Below are positions 53,310-62,730 of a stretch of 64,000 bases of DNA, piece after piece. The notes beneath the pieces were generated by a model. It had not been told where the DNA came from. It did not search any database and worked only from the letters and a program-made list of their open reading frames with translations. This DNA comes from Pseudomonas moraviensis (lineage in GTDB: Bacteria; Pseudomonadota; Gammaproteobacteria; Pseudomonadales; Pseudomonadaceae), in assembly GCF_900105805.1 (NCBI RefSeq), contig NZ_LT629788.1, positions 6,028,442 through 6,092,441 of the forward strand, given 5' to 3'. Position 1 is the stretch's first letter. Every line of letters begins with the position of its first letter. The position numbers and the translations under genes are program-made.

Positions 53310-54614
53310 GTGAATCCGGTCAAAGTAGGCATCTGTGGGTTAGGGACCGTCGGTGGCGGTACCTTCAACGTACTTCAGCGCAACGCCGAGGAAATTGCTC
53401 GTCGTGCCGGGCGTGGAATCGAAGTGGCACAAATTGCCACGCGCACGCCAAAGCCTCAGTTCCAGACGACCGGTATTGCGATTACCAACGATGTCTTCGA
53501 AGTGGCCACGAACCCTGAGATCGACATCGTCATAGAGCTGATGGGCGGCTACACCGTTGCCCGCGAGCTGGTACTCAAGGCCATCGAGAATGGCAAGCAT
53601 GTGGTCACCGCGAACAAGGCACTGATTGCCGTTCACGGTAATGAAATTTTCGCCAAGGCCCGCGAGAAAGGCGTGATCGTGGCGTTCGAGGCCGCGGTGG
53701 CCGGTGGCATTCCGGTGATCAAGGCGATCCGCGAAGGCCTGTCCGCCAACCGTATCAACTGGGTCGCCGGGATCATCAATGGCACCGGCAACTTCATCCT
53801 CACCGAAATGCGCGAGAAGGGCCGTACGTTCGAAGACGTGCTGGCCGAAGCGCAGGCGCTGGGTTATGCCGAAGCCGACCCGACCTTCGATGTCGAAGGC
53901 ATCGATGCCGCGCACAAGCTGACCATTCTGGCGTCGATTGCGTTCGGTATTCCGCTGCAATTCGACAAGGCATACACCGAAGGCATCACCAAACTGACCA
54001 CCGCCGACGTCAACTATGCCGAAGCGCTGGGCTATCGCATCAAGCACCTCGGTGTGGCGCGCAGCACTGACGCCGGCATCGAGTTGCGCGTACACCCGAC
54101 GCTGATCCCGGCCGATCGCCTGATCGCCAACGTCAACGGGGTGATGAACGCAGTGATGGTCAACGGTGACGCCGCCGGTTCGACGCTGTTCTATGGTGCC
54201 GGCGCTGGCATGGAGCCAACCGCTTCGTCGGTGATCGCCGATCTGGTCGACGTGGTTCGCGCGATGACTTCCGACCCGGAAAACCGCGTGCCGCACCTGG
54301 CCTTCCAGCCGGACTCGCTGTCGGCACATCCGATCCTGCCGATCGAAGCCTGCGAAAGCGCTTACTACCTGCGCATTCACGCCAAGGACCACCCGGGCGT
54401 ACTGGCTCAGGTGGCGAGCATCCTGTCGGAGCGCGGCATCAATATCGAATCGATCATGCAGAAGGAAGTCGAAGAGCATGACGGCCTGGTGCCGATGATC
54501 CTGCTGACCCACCGCGTGGTCGAGCAACGTATCAACGATGCGATTACTGCGCTGGAAGCACTGGCTGGCGTCGACGGCCCGGTTGTACGGATCCGCGTCG
54601 AACACTTGAACTAA
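53310..54614 (+). CDS. hom: Homoserine dehydrogenase
   Basis: A 434-residue enzyme that reduces aspartate semialdehyde to homoserine for threonine and methionine. N-terminal NAD(P)-binding GICGLGTVGGGTFN (about 7-20), catalytic core with AAVAGGIPVIKAIREGLSANRI and GIINGTGNFILTEM, and a C-terminal ACT domain (about 350-434; YYLRIHAKDHPGVLAQVASIL) for threonine feedback. It is monofunctional, without an aspartokinase. Start GTG 53310. thrC follows after a short repeat, so the two probably share a transcript. Confidence 0.96.
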   Translation: MNPVKVGICGLGTVGGGTFNVLQRNAEEIARRAGRGIEVAQIATRTPKPQFQTTGIAITNDVFEVATNPEIDIVIELMGGYTVARELVLKAIENGKHVVTANKALIAVHGNEIFAKAREKGVIVAFEAAVAGGIPVIKAIREGLSANRINWVAGIINGTGNFILTEMREKGRTFEDVLAEAQALGYAEADPTFDVEGIDAAHKLTILASIAFGIPLQFDKAYTEGITKLTTADVNYAEALGYRIKHLGVARSTDAGIELRVHPTLIPADRLIANVNGVMNAVMVNGDAAGSTLFYGAGAGMEPTASSVIADLVDVVRAMTSDPENRVPHLAFQPDSLSAHPILPIEACESAYYLRIHAKDHPGVLAQVASILSERGINIESIMQKEVEEHDGLVPMILLTHRVVEQRINDAITALEALAGVDGPVVRIRVEHLN

Positions 54615-54669
54615 AAGCAGCGGCAGGCTTCGGGCGGCAAGCGGCAAGAGAGAAGCAGTCTGGCTTTTA

Positions 54670-54697
54670 CTTGCAGCTTGCAGCTTGCAGCTTGCAG
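54670..54697 (+). repeat. Four tandem copies of a 7-base unit before thrC
   Basis: CTTGCAG occurs four times in a row, ending 24 bases before the thrC ATG. It lies in a stretch (from 54615) rich in GGCAAG/CTTGC motifs that can pair with each other. Copy number could vary by slippage and alter the spacing between hom and thrC. Confidence 0.85.
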
Positions 54698-54720
54698 CTC
54701 AAACCGAAGGTTTGAAAAAA

Positions 54721-56130
54721 ATGCGATATATCAGTACTCGCGGCCAGGCCCCGGCCCTGAATTTCGAAGAGGTCCTGCTGGCCGGTCTGGCGACCGATGG
54801 CGGTCTGTACGTCCCGGAAAACCTGCCACGTTTCACTCAGGAAGAGATCGCCTCCTGGGCCGGCCTGCCCTATCACGAACTGGCCTTCCGGGTGATGCGC
54901 CCGTTCGTTACCGGCAGTATCCCGGATGCCGATTTCAAGAAGATCCTCGAAGAAACCTACGGTGTGTTCGCCCACAGTGCCGTTGCGCCACTGCGTCAGT
55001 TGAACGGCAACGAGTGGGTGCTGGAGCTGTTCCACGGTCCGACCCTGGCGTTCAAGGACTTCGCCCTGCAACTGCTGGGGCGTCTGCTCGATTACGTGCT
55101 GGAAAAGCGCGGCGAGCGCGTGGTGATCGTCGGTGCCACTTCCGGTGACACCGGTTCGGCGGCCATCGAAGGCTGTAAGCACTGCGAGAACGTCGACATC
55201 TTCATCCTGCACCCGCACCAGCGCGTATCTGAGGTGCAGCGTCGGCAGATGACGACGATCTTCGGCGAGAACATCCACAACATCGCCATCGAAGGCAACT
55301 TCGATGACTGCCAGGAAATGGTCAAGAACAGCTTCGCCGACCAGAGCTTCCTCAAAGGCACGCGTCTGGTGGCGGTGAACTCGATCAACTGGGCGCGGAT
55401 CATGGCCCAGATCGTTTACTACTTCCATGCGGCCCTGCAGTTGGGCGGTCCGGCGCGTTCGGTGTCGTTCTCGGTACCCACCGGCAACTTCGGCGACATC
55501 TTCGCCGGTTACCTGGCACGCAACATGGGCCTGCCGATCAACCAGTTGATCGTCGCAACCAACCGCAACGACATCCTGCACCGCTTCATGAGCGGCAACC
55601 AGTACGTCAAGGAAACGCTGCACGCGACCTTGTCGCCGTCGATGGACATCATGGTTTCGTCCAACTTTGAACGCCTGCTGTTCGACCTGCATGGTCGCAA
55701 CGGTGCGGCAATCGCCGGCCTGATGGGCTCGTTCAAAAAGGACGGCAGTTTCAGCGTCGAACAAGAGCGCTGGACCGAAGCGCGCAAACTGTTCGATTCG
55801 CTGGCGGTGGATGACGCCCAGACCTGTGAAACCATCGCCGAAGTCTACGAGCAGACCGGTGAAGTCCTCGATCCGCACACCGCCATCGGCGTCAAAGCCG
55901 CGCGCGAGTGCCGTCGCAGTCTGGACATCCCGATGGTGATTCTGGGCACTGCCCATCCGGTCAAGTTTCCCGAGGCAGTGGAGAAAGCGGGTGTAGGAAA
56001 AGCGCTCGAACTACCTGCACATCTTTCTGATTTGTTTGAGCGAAACGAGCGCTGCACGGTTCTGCCGAACGACCTGAAAGCCGTGCAAGCCTTTGTCAGC
56101 CAGCATGGCAACCGCGGCAAGCCACTCTAA
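54721..56130 (+). CDS. thrC: Threonine synthase
   Basis: A 469-residue PLP enzyme that converts O-phosphohomoserine to threonine. The N-terminus MRYISTRGQAPALNFEEVLLAGLATDGGLY is the long-form ThrC signature, with the PLP lysine in HGPTLAFKDFALQ (Lys112). ATG 54721 is chosen over an upstream frame (54685) that would translate the heptamer repeats. A terminator lies just after. With hom it completes the threonine branch. Confidence 0.96.
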   Translation: MRYISTRGQAPALNFEEVLLAGLATDGGLYVPENLPRFTQEEIASWAGLPYHELAFRVMRPFVTGSIPDADFKKILEETYGVFAHSAVAPLRQLNGNEWVLELFHGPTLAFKDFALQLLGRLLDYVLEKRGERVVIVGATSGDTGSAAIEGCKHCENVDIFILHPHQRVSEVQRRQMTTIFGENIHNIAIEGNFDDCQEMVKNSFADQSFLKGTRLVAVNSINWARIMAQIVYYFHAALQLGGPARSVSFSVPTGNFGDIFAGYLARNMGLPINQLIVATNRNDILHRFMSGNQYVKETLHATLSPSMDIMVSSNFERLLFDLHGRNGAAIAGLMGSFKKDGSFSVEQERWTEARKLFDSLAVDDAQTCETIAEVYEQTGEVLDPHTAIGVKAARECRRSLDIPMVILGTAHPVKFPEAVEKAGVGKALELPAHLSDLFERNERCTVLPNDLKAVQAFVSQHGNRGKPL

Positions 56131-56153
56131 GCCTGAAAAAGCTGTCACATTTT

Positions 56154-56181
56154 GAAGCCCGTCTCCTGACGGGCTTTTTTG
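56154..56181 (+). terminator. Terminator of hom-thrC
   Basis: AGCCCGT pairs with ACGGGCT around CTCCTG, with six T following at 56175-56180. Confidence 0.93.
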
Positions 56182-56250
56182 TTTCTGCTGCCACACTGCT
56201 CGGGTTTTCACCCACGAAGGACGGGTGAGTCGATCACGAAGGAAATGGCA

Positions 56251-57624
56251 ATGCTGTTTTACAGAGGTTTGAAACCGGCACTGGGCTGGTTGTTTTTGTC
56301 GGCGGTGCTGGGGTGGATGCACAGCGCCATGGCAGCGCAAATGGTACTTGATCAGGCGAATGCGCCCGTCAATGTGCAGCCTGTCGAACTGGACGCACGC
56401 GAACGTCAATGGATTCGCGAAAACCCGAAGGTGACAGTGGCATCAGTGCAATACCCGCTGTATCTGTTTCAGGACGAGCACGGGCAGTGGAACGGTCTGA
56501 ACAACGATGTGCTCAAGCGTGTCACCGCGATGACCGGGCTGCAATTCGAGCACCAGGAATCCTTTTCCACCGACCACATGCTCGAACGCCTGCAAAGCGG
56601 GGTTGCGGACATCAGTACGACCCTGGCCATGAGCGATGATCGCAAGCTGTTCCTTGATTTCAGCCACGCTTTCGGTGGTGCGGGCTGGGTTTTTGTCGGC
56701 CATGCGGATGCGCCAGTGGTGGACTCTTTCGAGCAACTGGCGAAGCGCGTGTTGGTGCTACCTGCCCGGCACGCACTGGAAGATGTGATTCGGCGTGATT
56801 TCCCTTCGATTGAAATACGCTCAGTGAAAACCTACGCCGAAGCCCGGGCGCTGGTTGAAAGTGGTGAAGCCTACGCCACGATCGAAAACGAAATCGGCGC
56901 GCAGCTCTATCCGCTGGGCATGCTCAAAGTCGGTGGCTTGGTGGAGGGCAAGTGGGAAGCCGATCACCTGGCTGTACGAAAAGGCATGCCCGAGCTGCTG
57001 AGTATTCTCAACAAGGCACTGGAAGCTTTCCCGGCCGCTGAGTTGCGAGCGATCCGGCTTAAGTGGCTCGAAGGCATTTCACCGGCGCCCGTGCCATCGA
57101 TCTGGCAGCAGTTGGTTGAATGGGGATGCTGGGCGATGGGGGTGATCGGTGTTTTCGGGATACTGTCGCTGGTGTGGAACAGGCGTCTGGCGGCGGTGAT
57201 CAAGTTGCGCTGTGAGGCGGAGAAGGAGTTGGGTGATCAGTTGGCGTTTCAACATGCCCTGATCGATTCCATGCCGGATCCGGTGTTCGTGCGCGATCTC
57301 CAGGGGCGTCTGATCATCTGCAACCGCAGTTATGAAGAGGCGCTGTCGGTGCGCCTGGACCAGATGCAGGGGCGGTTGTTGATCGAGGTCGATGCGTTTC
57401 CCGAAACGACCGCGCGGATGCTGCACGATGAGTTCATCGCGCAGTTGCAGACTCGCAAGTCGCGCTTCAGCAAGCGCGAGCTGCTATTCAATGGCGGCCC
57501 ACGTGAGGTCTATCAGTGGACGGTGCCGTTTTACAGCGGTGACGGCAAATTGCGCGGCTTGTTGGGTGGCTGGACCGACATCACTCAACGCCGGACTGAG
57601 AGCGGCTGCCGATGTCTGCATTGA
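56251..57624 (+). pseudogene. Truncated BvgS-type sensor (periplasmic binding domain, membrane span, PAS; kinase lost)
   Basis: A 457-residue product from ATG 56251 (AAGGA 7 bases ahead). A signal peptide (MLFYRGLKPALGWLFLSAVLGW) is followed by a solute-binding-protein domain (about 45-275; VASVQYPLYLFQDEHGQWNGLNNDV), a membrane span (about 290-312) and a PAS domain (about 330-445; DSMPDPVFVRDLQGRLIICN, then GGWTDITQRR). In BvgS-type sensors ITQRR is followed by -ELRAAAD- and the histidine-kinase core. Here LRAAADV appears in another frame at about 57600-57620 and then the sequence diverges: no H-box or ATPase domain follows. I infer a remnant of a hybrid kinase, though a kinase-less receptor protein cannot be excluded. 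Confidence 0.65.
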
Positions 57625-57741
57625 AGAAGGGAAATGTCCTGCAAGACGCGACTACTTTTCTGATGGGAGGCTTAAGACGCCTAGCCTAGAGTGGACGACA
57701 ACTGCGGTGAGAGTCCGCGATGATCGCTCCAGAGGTCGCCC

Positions 57742-58149
57742 ATGCGCTCGCTTAAAGTCCTGATTCTTGAACCCAATCCGTTCCAGCTGATGGCATTGCA
57801 TCAAATGCTCAATGCCATCGGCATCTACGACGTCCTGACCGCGCCCTCGTTAGCGTCAGCCTTGTGTTCCCTAGGGCACCGCGGTGCGGTCGATATCGCC
57901 ATTTGCGATCCGCAACTCAAGGGTGGGGATGGCCTGGCCCTGATCCACCATCTGGCCGCGCACCATGAGGCACGGGCGCTGATTCTGCTGGGCTCGGTCG
58001 CGCAGAGCCTGTTGACTGACCTGGAACCGGTGCTTCGCCAGCAACGCCTGCGCCTGCTGGGGCGTCTGCAAACGCCGGTCTCGGCAGTGTTGATGAGGGG
58101 CCTGCTGGACAGTTATCTGATCTCGCCGCCGGAACTCATCGAGGCCTGA
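57742..58149 (+). CDS. Stand-alone response-regulator receiver domain protein
   Basis: A 135-residue single receiver domain: LKVLILEPNPFQLMALHQML at the start, the phospho-acceptor candidate Asp56 in DIAICDPQLKGGDGL, and a later LLGRLQTPVS where the conserved lysine of KP is replaced by Gln. The acidic pair at the end of strand 1 is reduced to Glu10-Pro-Asn. No output domain follows. It lies 117 bases after the kinase-less sensor and may once have been its partner. Phosphorylation by a normal route is doubtful. Confidence 0.75.
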   Translation: MRSLKVLILEPNPFQLMALHQMLNAIGIYDVLTAPSLASALCSLGHRGAVDIAICDPQLKGGDGLALIHHLAAHHEARALILLGSVAQSLLTDLEPVLRQQRLRLLGRLQTPVSAVLMRGLLDSYLISPPELIEA

Positions 58150-58312
58150 AGGGGACGGTTATTTTTCTGTCATCTTCGCCGTGCATGCTCTGTCAGACGC
58201 AGCCCCCACGAGATTGGGGCGTGAGAGGCAGAACTTTCTTCTCGGGCCGGTGGTCATTTAATGTGAACACGCCCCAAGCACTGTGTTTTCGGACTATTGA
58301 GTGGAGATCGAG

Positions 58313-58594
58313 ATGGAAAGTATCAGTCTATTGCTCGGTGAGGCTCTGAGCCCGTATCAGGTGACGCTGACCCCTCGCGGCAGCCATGGTGAATGTCTGG
58401 TGACGCTGAAGAACAGCAGCGGCGCCATTGTGGTGGAACGCGAATTCAATCAGGCCCAGTTGAGCGACAAGCGCTTGCTGACAGATGTGGTGGACGGCCT
58501 GCACCGCGACGTGATGATCGCCGAAGGACGGCTGGAACCCTGCGTCATCGCGGCGTTGCGCAATGCGGCACTGGACAAGCGTCCGGCCCTGTAA
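58313..58594 (+). CDS. DUF3509 family protein
   Basis: A 93-residue protein with LGEALSPYQVTLTPRGSHGECLVTLKNSSGAIVVEREF, then LSDKRLLTDVVDGLHRDVMIAEGRLEP, a layout I recognise from the Pseudomonas-specific family DUF3509. GGAG lies 7 bases before ATG 58313. No signal peptide, membrane span or catalytic motif. Function unknown. It is a single gene followed by a terminator. Confidence 0.8.
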   Translation: MESISLLLGEALSPYQVTLTPRGSHGECLVTLKNSSGAIVVEREFNQAQLSDKRLLTDVVDGLHRDVMIAEGRLEPCVIAALRNAALDKRPAL

Positions 58595-58718
58595 AGATGA
58601 AATATTTTTTGTGGGAACCTTCCTGCATCCCTGTCAGTCAGACCCCATAACAGCAGGATCAAGCATTGTGCTCCGGTGCTTGTCGCTTGCTGCTACGGGT
58701 CTCGAAGCAGACCACGTT

Positions 58719-58758
58719 TAACCCCGAGTCGTCTCCCCACTTCTCGGGGTTTCTTTTT
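58719..58758 (+). terminator. Terminator downstream of the DUF3509 gene
   Basis: AACCCCGAG pairs with CTCGGGGTT around a loop of about 11 bases, followed by TTCTTTTTG. It lies about 125 bases after the DUF3509 stop and 59 bases before the end of the convergent CoA-transferase gene. Confidence 0.85.
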
Positions 58759-58816
58759 GCCTGGCGTTTGCTCACTGCGCATTGGGTTGCTCGAAAACCA
58801 GAATGCTCAGCGGTGC

Positions 58817-60016
58817 TTAAATGGCTCCGTCTTCACGCAACCTGGCGATCTGCGCCGCGTCGTAGCCCAGTTCGCCAAGCACCTGCGCGGTGTGTTCGCC
58901 AAGCTGTGGTCCGACCCACTCCGACGAACCCGGCGTTTCGGAGAGTTTCGGCACGATGCCGGGCATCTTGAAATCCTTGCCGTCCGGCAGCTTGGCATGC
59001 AGGAACATTTCCCGTGCCAGATATTGCGGGTCGTTGAACATGTCTTCGGCGCTGAAGATCCGGCTGGCCGGGACGTCGGCCTGGTTGAGCAGGTCAAGTA
59101 CGCTTTGCAGGGGCAACGAATTGACCCAGCGATCAATCACGCCATACAACTCGTCGCGACGACTGTCGCGGCCGTCATTGCTGGCCAGTGCCGGGTCGTT
59201 CGCCAGGTCGTCGCGCCCGATGACCTGCATGAACCGTTTGAAGATTGCATCGCCATTGGCGCCGATCTGCACATGCTTGCCGTCGGCGCTGGTGTGGATC
59301 GAAGAGGGCGTGATGCCCGGCATGATGTTGCCACTGCGTTCGCGGATGAAACCGAAGACGTCGAACTCCGGCACCATGCTTTCCATCATCGCGAAAATCG
59401 CCTCATACAGGGCGACGTCGACCACTTGGCCAAGTCCGCCCTTGACCTCACGATGACGCAAAGCCATCAACGCACCAATCACGCCCCACAGCGCGGCAAT
59501 CGAATCGCCGATGGAAATCCCGGTGCGCACCGGCGGCCGATCCTCGAAACCGGTGATGTACCGCAGGCCGCCCATGGATTCGCCAACCGCGCCGAAGCCT
59601 GGCTGATCCTTCATCGGCCCGGTCTGGCCAAAACCGGACAGGCGCACCATCACCAGTTTCGGGTTCAGCGCATGCAAGGTTTCCCAGCTCAGGCCGAGTT
59701 TTTCCAGCACGCCGGGGCGGAAGTTTTCGATGAGGATGTCGGCTTCGCCAAGCAGCTGTTTCAGGATCGCCAAGCCGTCGGGGTGTTTCAGATTGAGGGT
59801 CAGCGACTTCTTGTTGCGCGCCTGGACGAACCACCACAGGGAGGTGCCTTCGTACAACTTGCGCCATTTGCGCAGGGGATCACCGCCGTCCGGCGATTCG
59901 ATCTTGATCACTTCGGCGCCGAACTCGCCGCAGATGCGCGAGGCAAAAGGCCCGGCGATCAGCGTACCCAATTCAATGACTTTCAGACCCGAGAGCGGTT
60001 TGCTGGTGAACGGCAT
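58817..60016 (-). CDS. CaiB/BaiF-type CoA-transferase family protein
   Basis: A 399-residue family III CoA transferase. N-terminal LSGLKVIELGTLIAGPFASRICGEFGAEVIKIE is the family hallmark, and the catalytic aspartate is Asp171 in SIGDSIAAL (Asp169 in formyl-CoA transferase). NFRPGVLEKLGL and the C-terminal QLGEHTAQVL motif are also present. Substrates cannot be told from sequence: members move CoA between dicarboxylates, carnitine, formate/oxalate and others. ATG 60016; intact and single. Confidence 0.92.
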   Translation of the reverse strand: MPFTSKPLSGLKVIELGTLIAGPFASRICGEFGAEVIKIESPDGGDPLRKWRKLYEGTSLWWFVQARNKKSLTLNLKHPDGLAILKQLLGEADILIENFRPGVLEKLGLSWETLHALNPKLVMVRLSGFGQTGPMKDQPGFGAVGESMGGLRYITGFEDRPPVRTGISIGDSIAALWGVIGALMALRHREVKGGLGQVVDVALYEAIFAMMESMVPEFDVFGFIRERSGNIMPGITPSSIHTSADGKHVQIGANGDAIFKRFMQVIGRDDLANDPALASNDGRDSRRDELYGVIDRWVNSLPLQSVLDLLNQADVPASRIFSAEDMFNDPQYLAREMFLHAKLPDGKDFKMPGIVPKLSETPGSSEWVGPQLGEHTAQVLGELGYDAAQIARLREDGAI

Positions 60017-60162
60017 GCGAAATCCTGTAGGACAAGGCTGAGCGGATAGAGGGTTTTAACATAGCCGGCTGTCCGACGCCGCAGCTTGAGTGCCATCAAT
60101 TCGATGATTGCCTGTGGCATCGGTTAGACTTGCCGACTTTCCTCGTATCAAGAAGCCCGTTC

Positions 60163-60704
60163 ATGGCCCAGCCGTCCACAACCTACAAATTCGAACTGAA
60201 CCTCACCGACCTCGACCGCAGCGTCTACGAGAGCGTCAAGCAGACCATCGCCCGTCATCCTTCGGAGACCGAAGAACGCATGACTGTGCGGCTGCTGGCC
60301 TACGCGCTCTGGTATAACGAGCAGCTGTCGTTCGGCCGTGGTCTGTCAGACGTGGATGAACCGGCCTTGTGGGAAAAAAGCCTGGACGACCGCGTCCTGC
60401 ACTGGATCGAAGTCGGCCAGCCGGATGCCGACCGCCTGACCTGGTGCTCGCGCCGTACCGAACGCACCAGCCTGTTGGCCTACGGCAGCCTGCGCGTGTG
60501 GGAGACCAAGGTGATCCCGGCGATCAAGAATCTGAAAAACGTCAACATCGCTGCCGTCCCGCAGGAAGTGCTGGAAACCCTGGCCAAGGACATGCCGCGC
60601 GTCATCAAGTGGGACGTGATGATCAGCGAAGGCACGATCTTCGTCACCGACGATCCGGTCAGCACGAAGTCCAGTTGCAATGGCTGCAAGGTGAGCGCGG
60701 CTAA
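60163..60704 (+). pseudogene. yaeQ: YaeQ family protein, frameshifted near its 3' end
   Basis: ATG 60163 (MAQPSTTYKFELNLTDLDRS) and the YaeQ core (ERMTVRLLAYALWYNE, DEPALWEKSLDDRVLHWIEVGQ) are normal until TIFVTDD. Then the frame breaks near 60655: GACGATCCGG where GACGATCGCGG would continue DRGQ. In the next frame the expected ending HEVQLQWLQGERG stop follows at 60704. Adding one base gives 180 residues, the family's size. YaeQ folds like PD-(D/E)XK nucleases; its role is unclear. The uncorrected frame runs on to 60825. Confidence 0.88.
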
Positions 60705-60758
60705 AGTCGCGACACCGCCGATATTTCCCACGAATCAAAGAGAAGCCTCCGTCACCCC

Positions 60759-62464
60759 ATGCGTATCGAACCTCGCCAACTGCCTGCCACACTGCCTTTT
60801 CTCGGTGATCTGCCGCCACTGCTGACCCGGCTTTACGCGGCGCGGGGCGTGCAGTCGGAGGCGGAGCTGGACAAAAGTCTGGCGCGCTTGATCCCGTTTC
60901 AGCAGCTCAAAGGCATTGATGCGGCGGTAGACCTGCTGGTGACGGCACTGGAGCAACGCCAGCGCATTCTGATCGTCGGCGACTTCGACGCGGACGGCGC
61001 CACCGCCAGCACCGTCGGTGTGCTCGGTTTGCGCCTGTTGGGCGCGGCGCATGTCGATTATCTGGTGCCGAACCGTTTCGAATACGGCTATGGCCTGACT
61101 CCGGAAATCGTCGAAGTTGCGTTGACCCGCGAACCGCAATTGTTGATCACCGTCGACAACGGCATTTCCAGTGTCGAAGGCGTCGCGGCGGCCAGGCGCG
61201 CCGGGCTGAAAGTGCTGATCACCGACCACCACTTGCCCGGCGATGAACTGCCGCAGGCCGACGCGTTGGTCAATCCGAACCAGCCAGGCTGCGAGTTTCC
61301 GAGCAAGGCACTGGCCGGCGTCGGGGTGATTTTCTATGTATTGATGGCCTTGCGCGCGCGCCTGCGCAGCCTCGGCTGGTACGAGAGCAAACCGCAACCG
61401 AACATTGGCGAGCTGCTGGATCTGGTGGCGCTGGGCAGCGTCGCGGACGTGGTGCCGCTGGATGCCAACAACCGTATCCTCGTGCATCAAGGTCTGGAGC
61501 GGATTCGCGCCGGGCGGGCGCGGCCGGGGATCAAGGCGATCCTCGAAGTCGCCAAGCGCGAGGCGGCGCGGATCACTTCCACCGATCTTGGCTTTATCGT
61601 CGGCCCGCGCCTCAACGCCGCAGGACGTCTGGACGACATGAGCCTGGGCATCGAATGCCTGCTCACCGGCGACGCCAATCTGGCCCGGGAAATGGCTGCA
61701 CAACTGGACGGCATGAACCAGGATCGCAAATCCATCGAGCAGGGCATGCAGCGTGAAGCCCTGGCGCAGCTCAAGGATCTGCCGGTCGAATCGATGCCGT
61801 TTGGTCTGTGCCTGTTCGATCCGGAGTGGCACCAGGGTGTGATCGGCATTCTCGCTTCGCGCATGAAAGAGCGCTATTTCCGCCCGACCATTGCCTTCGC
61901 CGATGCTGGTGATGGGTTGCTCAAGGGCTCCGGGCGTTCGGTGCAGGCTTCCATATACGTGATGCGCTGAGCGTGGTCGCGGCGCAGCATCCAAACCTGA
62001 TCGCCAAATATGGTGGTCACGCGATGGCCGCTGGTCTGACCTTGCCGCAGGAGAATTTTCCGCTGTTCGCCGAGGCATTCGACGCCGAAGTGCGTAGGCA
62101 ACTTCGCGAGGAAGACCTCACCGGGCGCATGTTGTCGGACGGCACGCTGGCCGTCGAAGAGTTCCACCTCGAACTGGCCCGCGCCTTGCGCCACGCCGGG
62201 CCGTGGGGTCAGCATTTTCCCGACCGCTGTTCACGGCGTGTTTCAGCTGGTCGAGCAGCGCGTGGTTGGCGAACGGCATTTGAAAGTGGTGCTGAAAAGC
62301 GAATGCGGCTCGGTGAAACTCGATGGCATCGCGTTTGGGATCGATCGGGATATCTGGCCGAACCCGACGATTCAATGGGTCGAGTTGGCCTACAAACTGA
62401 CGTTAACGAGTTTCGTGGCAACGAGACTGTGCAGTTGATGATTGCTCACATCGAACCGCGTTAA
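60759..62464 (+). pseudogene. recJ: Single-stranded-DNA exonuclease RecJ, with four single-base frame breaks
   Basis: ATG 60759 begins MRIEPRQLPATLPFLGDLP. The DHH domain is clear: IVGDFDADGATASTVG, TVDNGISS and ITDHHLPG, then the DHHA1-type region GSGRSVQ. At about 61945 the frame shifts (CAGGCTTC for CAGGGCTTC); KYGGHAMAAGLTLPQ follows in the second frame. Further breaks near 62222 and 62232 (GA-CCG, TTC-AC) and near 62399 (CTGA for CTGGA) follow, and the last frame ends NETVQLMIAHIEPR at 62464. Restoring four bases gives 569 residues, the normal Pseudomonas RecJ length. RecJ is a 5'-3' exonuclease in recombination and mismatch repair. Confidence 0.9.
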
Positions 62465-62466
62465 GC

Positions 62467-62531
62467 CATTCGCGAGCAGGCTCGCTCCCACAGGTACGGT
62501 GCAGTTTTGTGGGAGCGAGCCTGCTCGCGAA
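62467..62531. repeat. REP pair, GTGGGAGCGAGCCTGCTCGCGA type
   Basis: Inverted arms TTCGCGAGCAGGCTCGCTCC and complement around a short spacer, directly after recJ. Confidence 0.92.
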
Positions 62532-62730
62532 AGTGTCCTTTCACACACTGAATTACTCTGAACCCTCCGTCATTCCCGGTTGTCGACTAGGCTCTAAGCA
62601 CTGCTTGATTGGCCTTGTGACGTCTTGTCGAATTTTTTGCCCGCGGGGCGGGTGCTGCACCCTTTTTCTGTCACTCGTCGACTTTTCAAACAGAACCCTG
62701 GAGCCTGCCCACTGATTCGAGAGGTGCCCC

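Noticed and set aside
54615..54760. Attenuator or leader peptide of thrC in the repeat region
   Set aside because: No run of Thr or Ile codons and no terminator/antiterminator pair was found; the structure is explained by the heptamer and the GGCAAG repeats.
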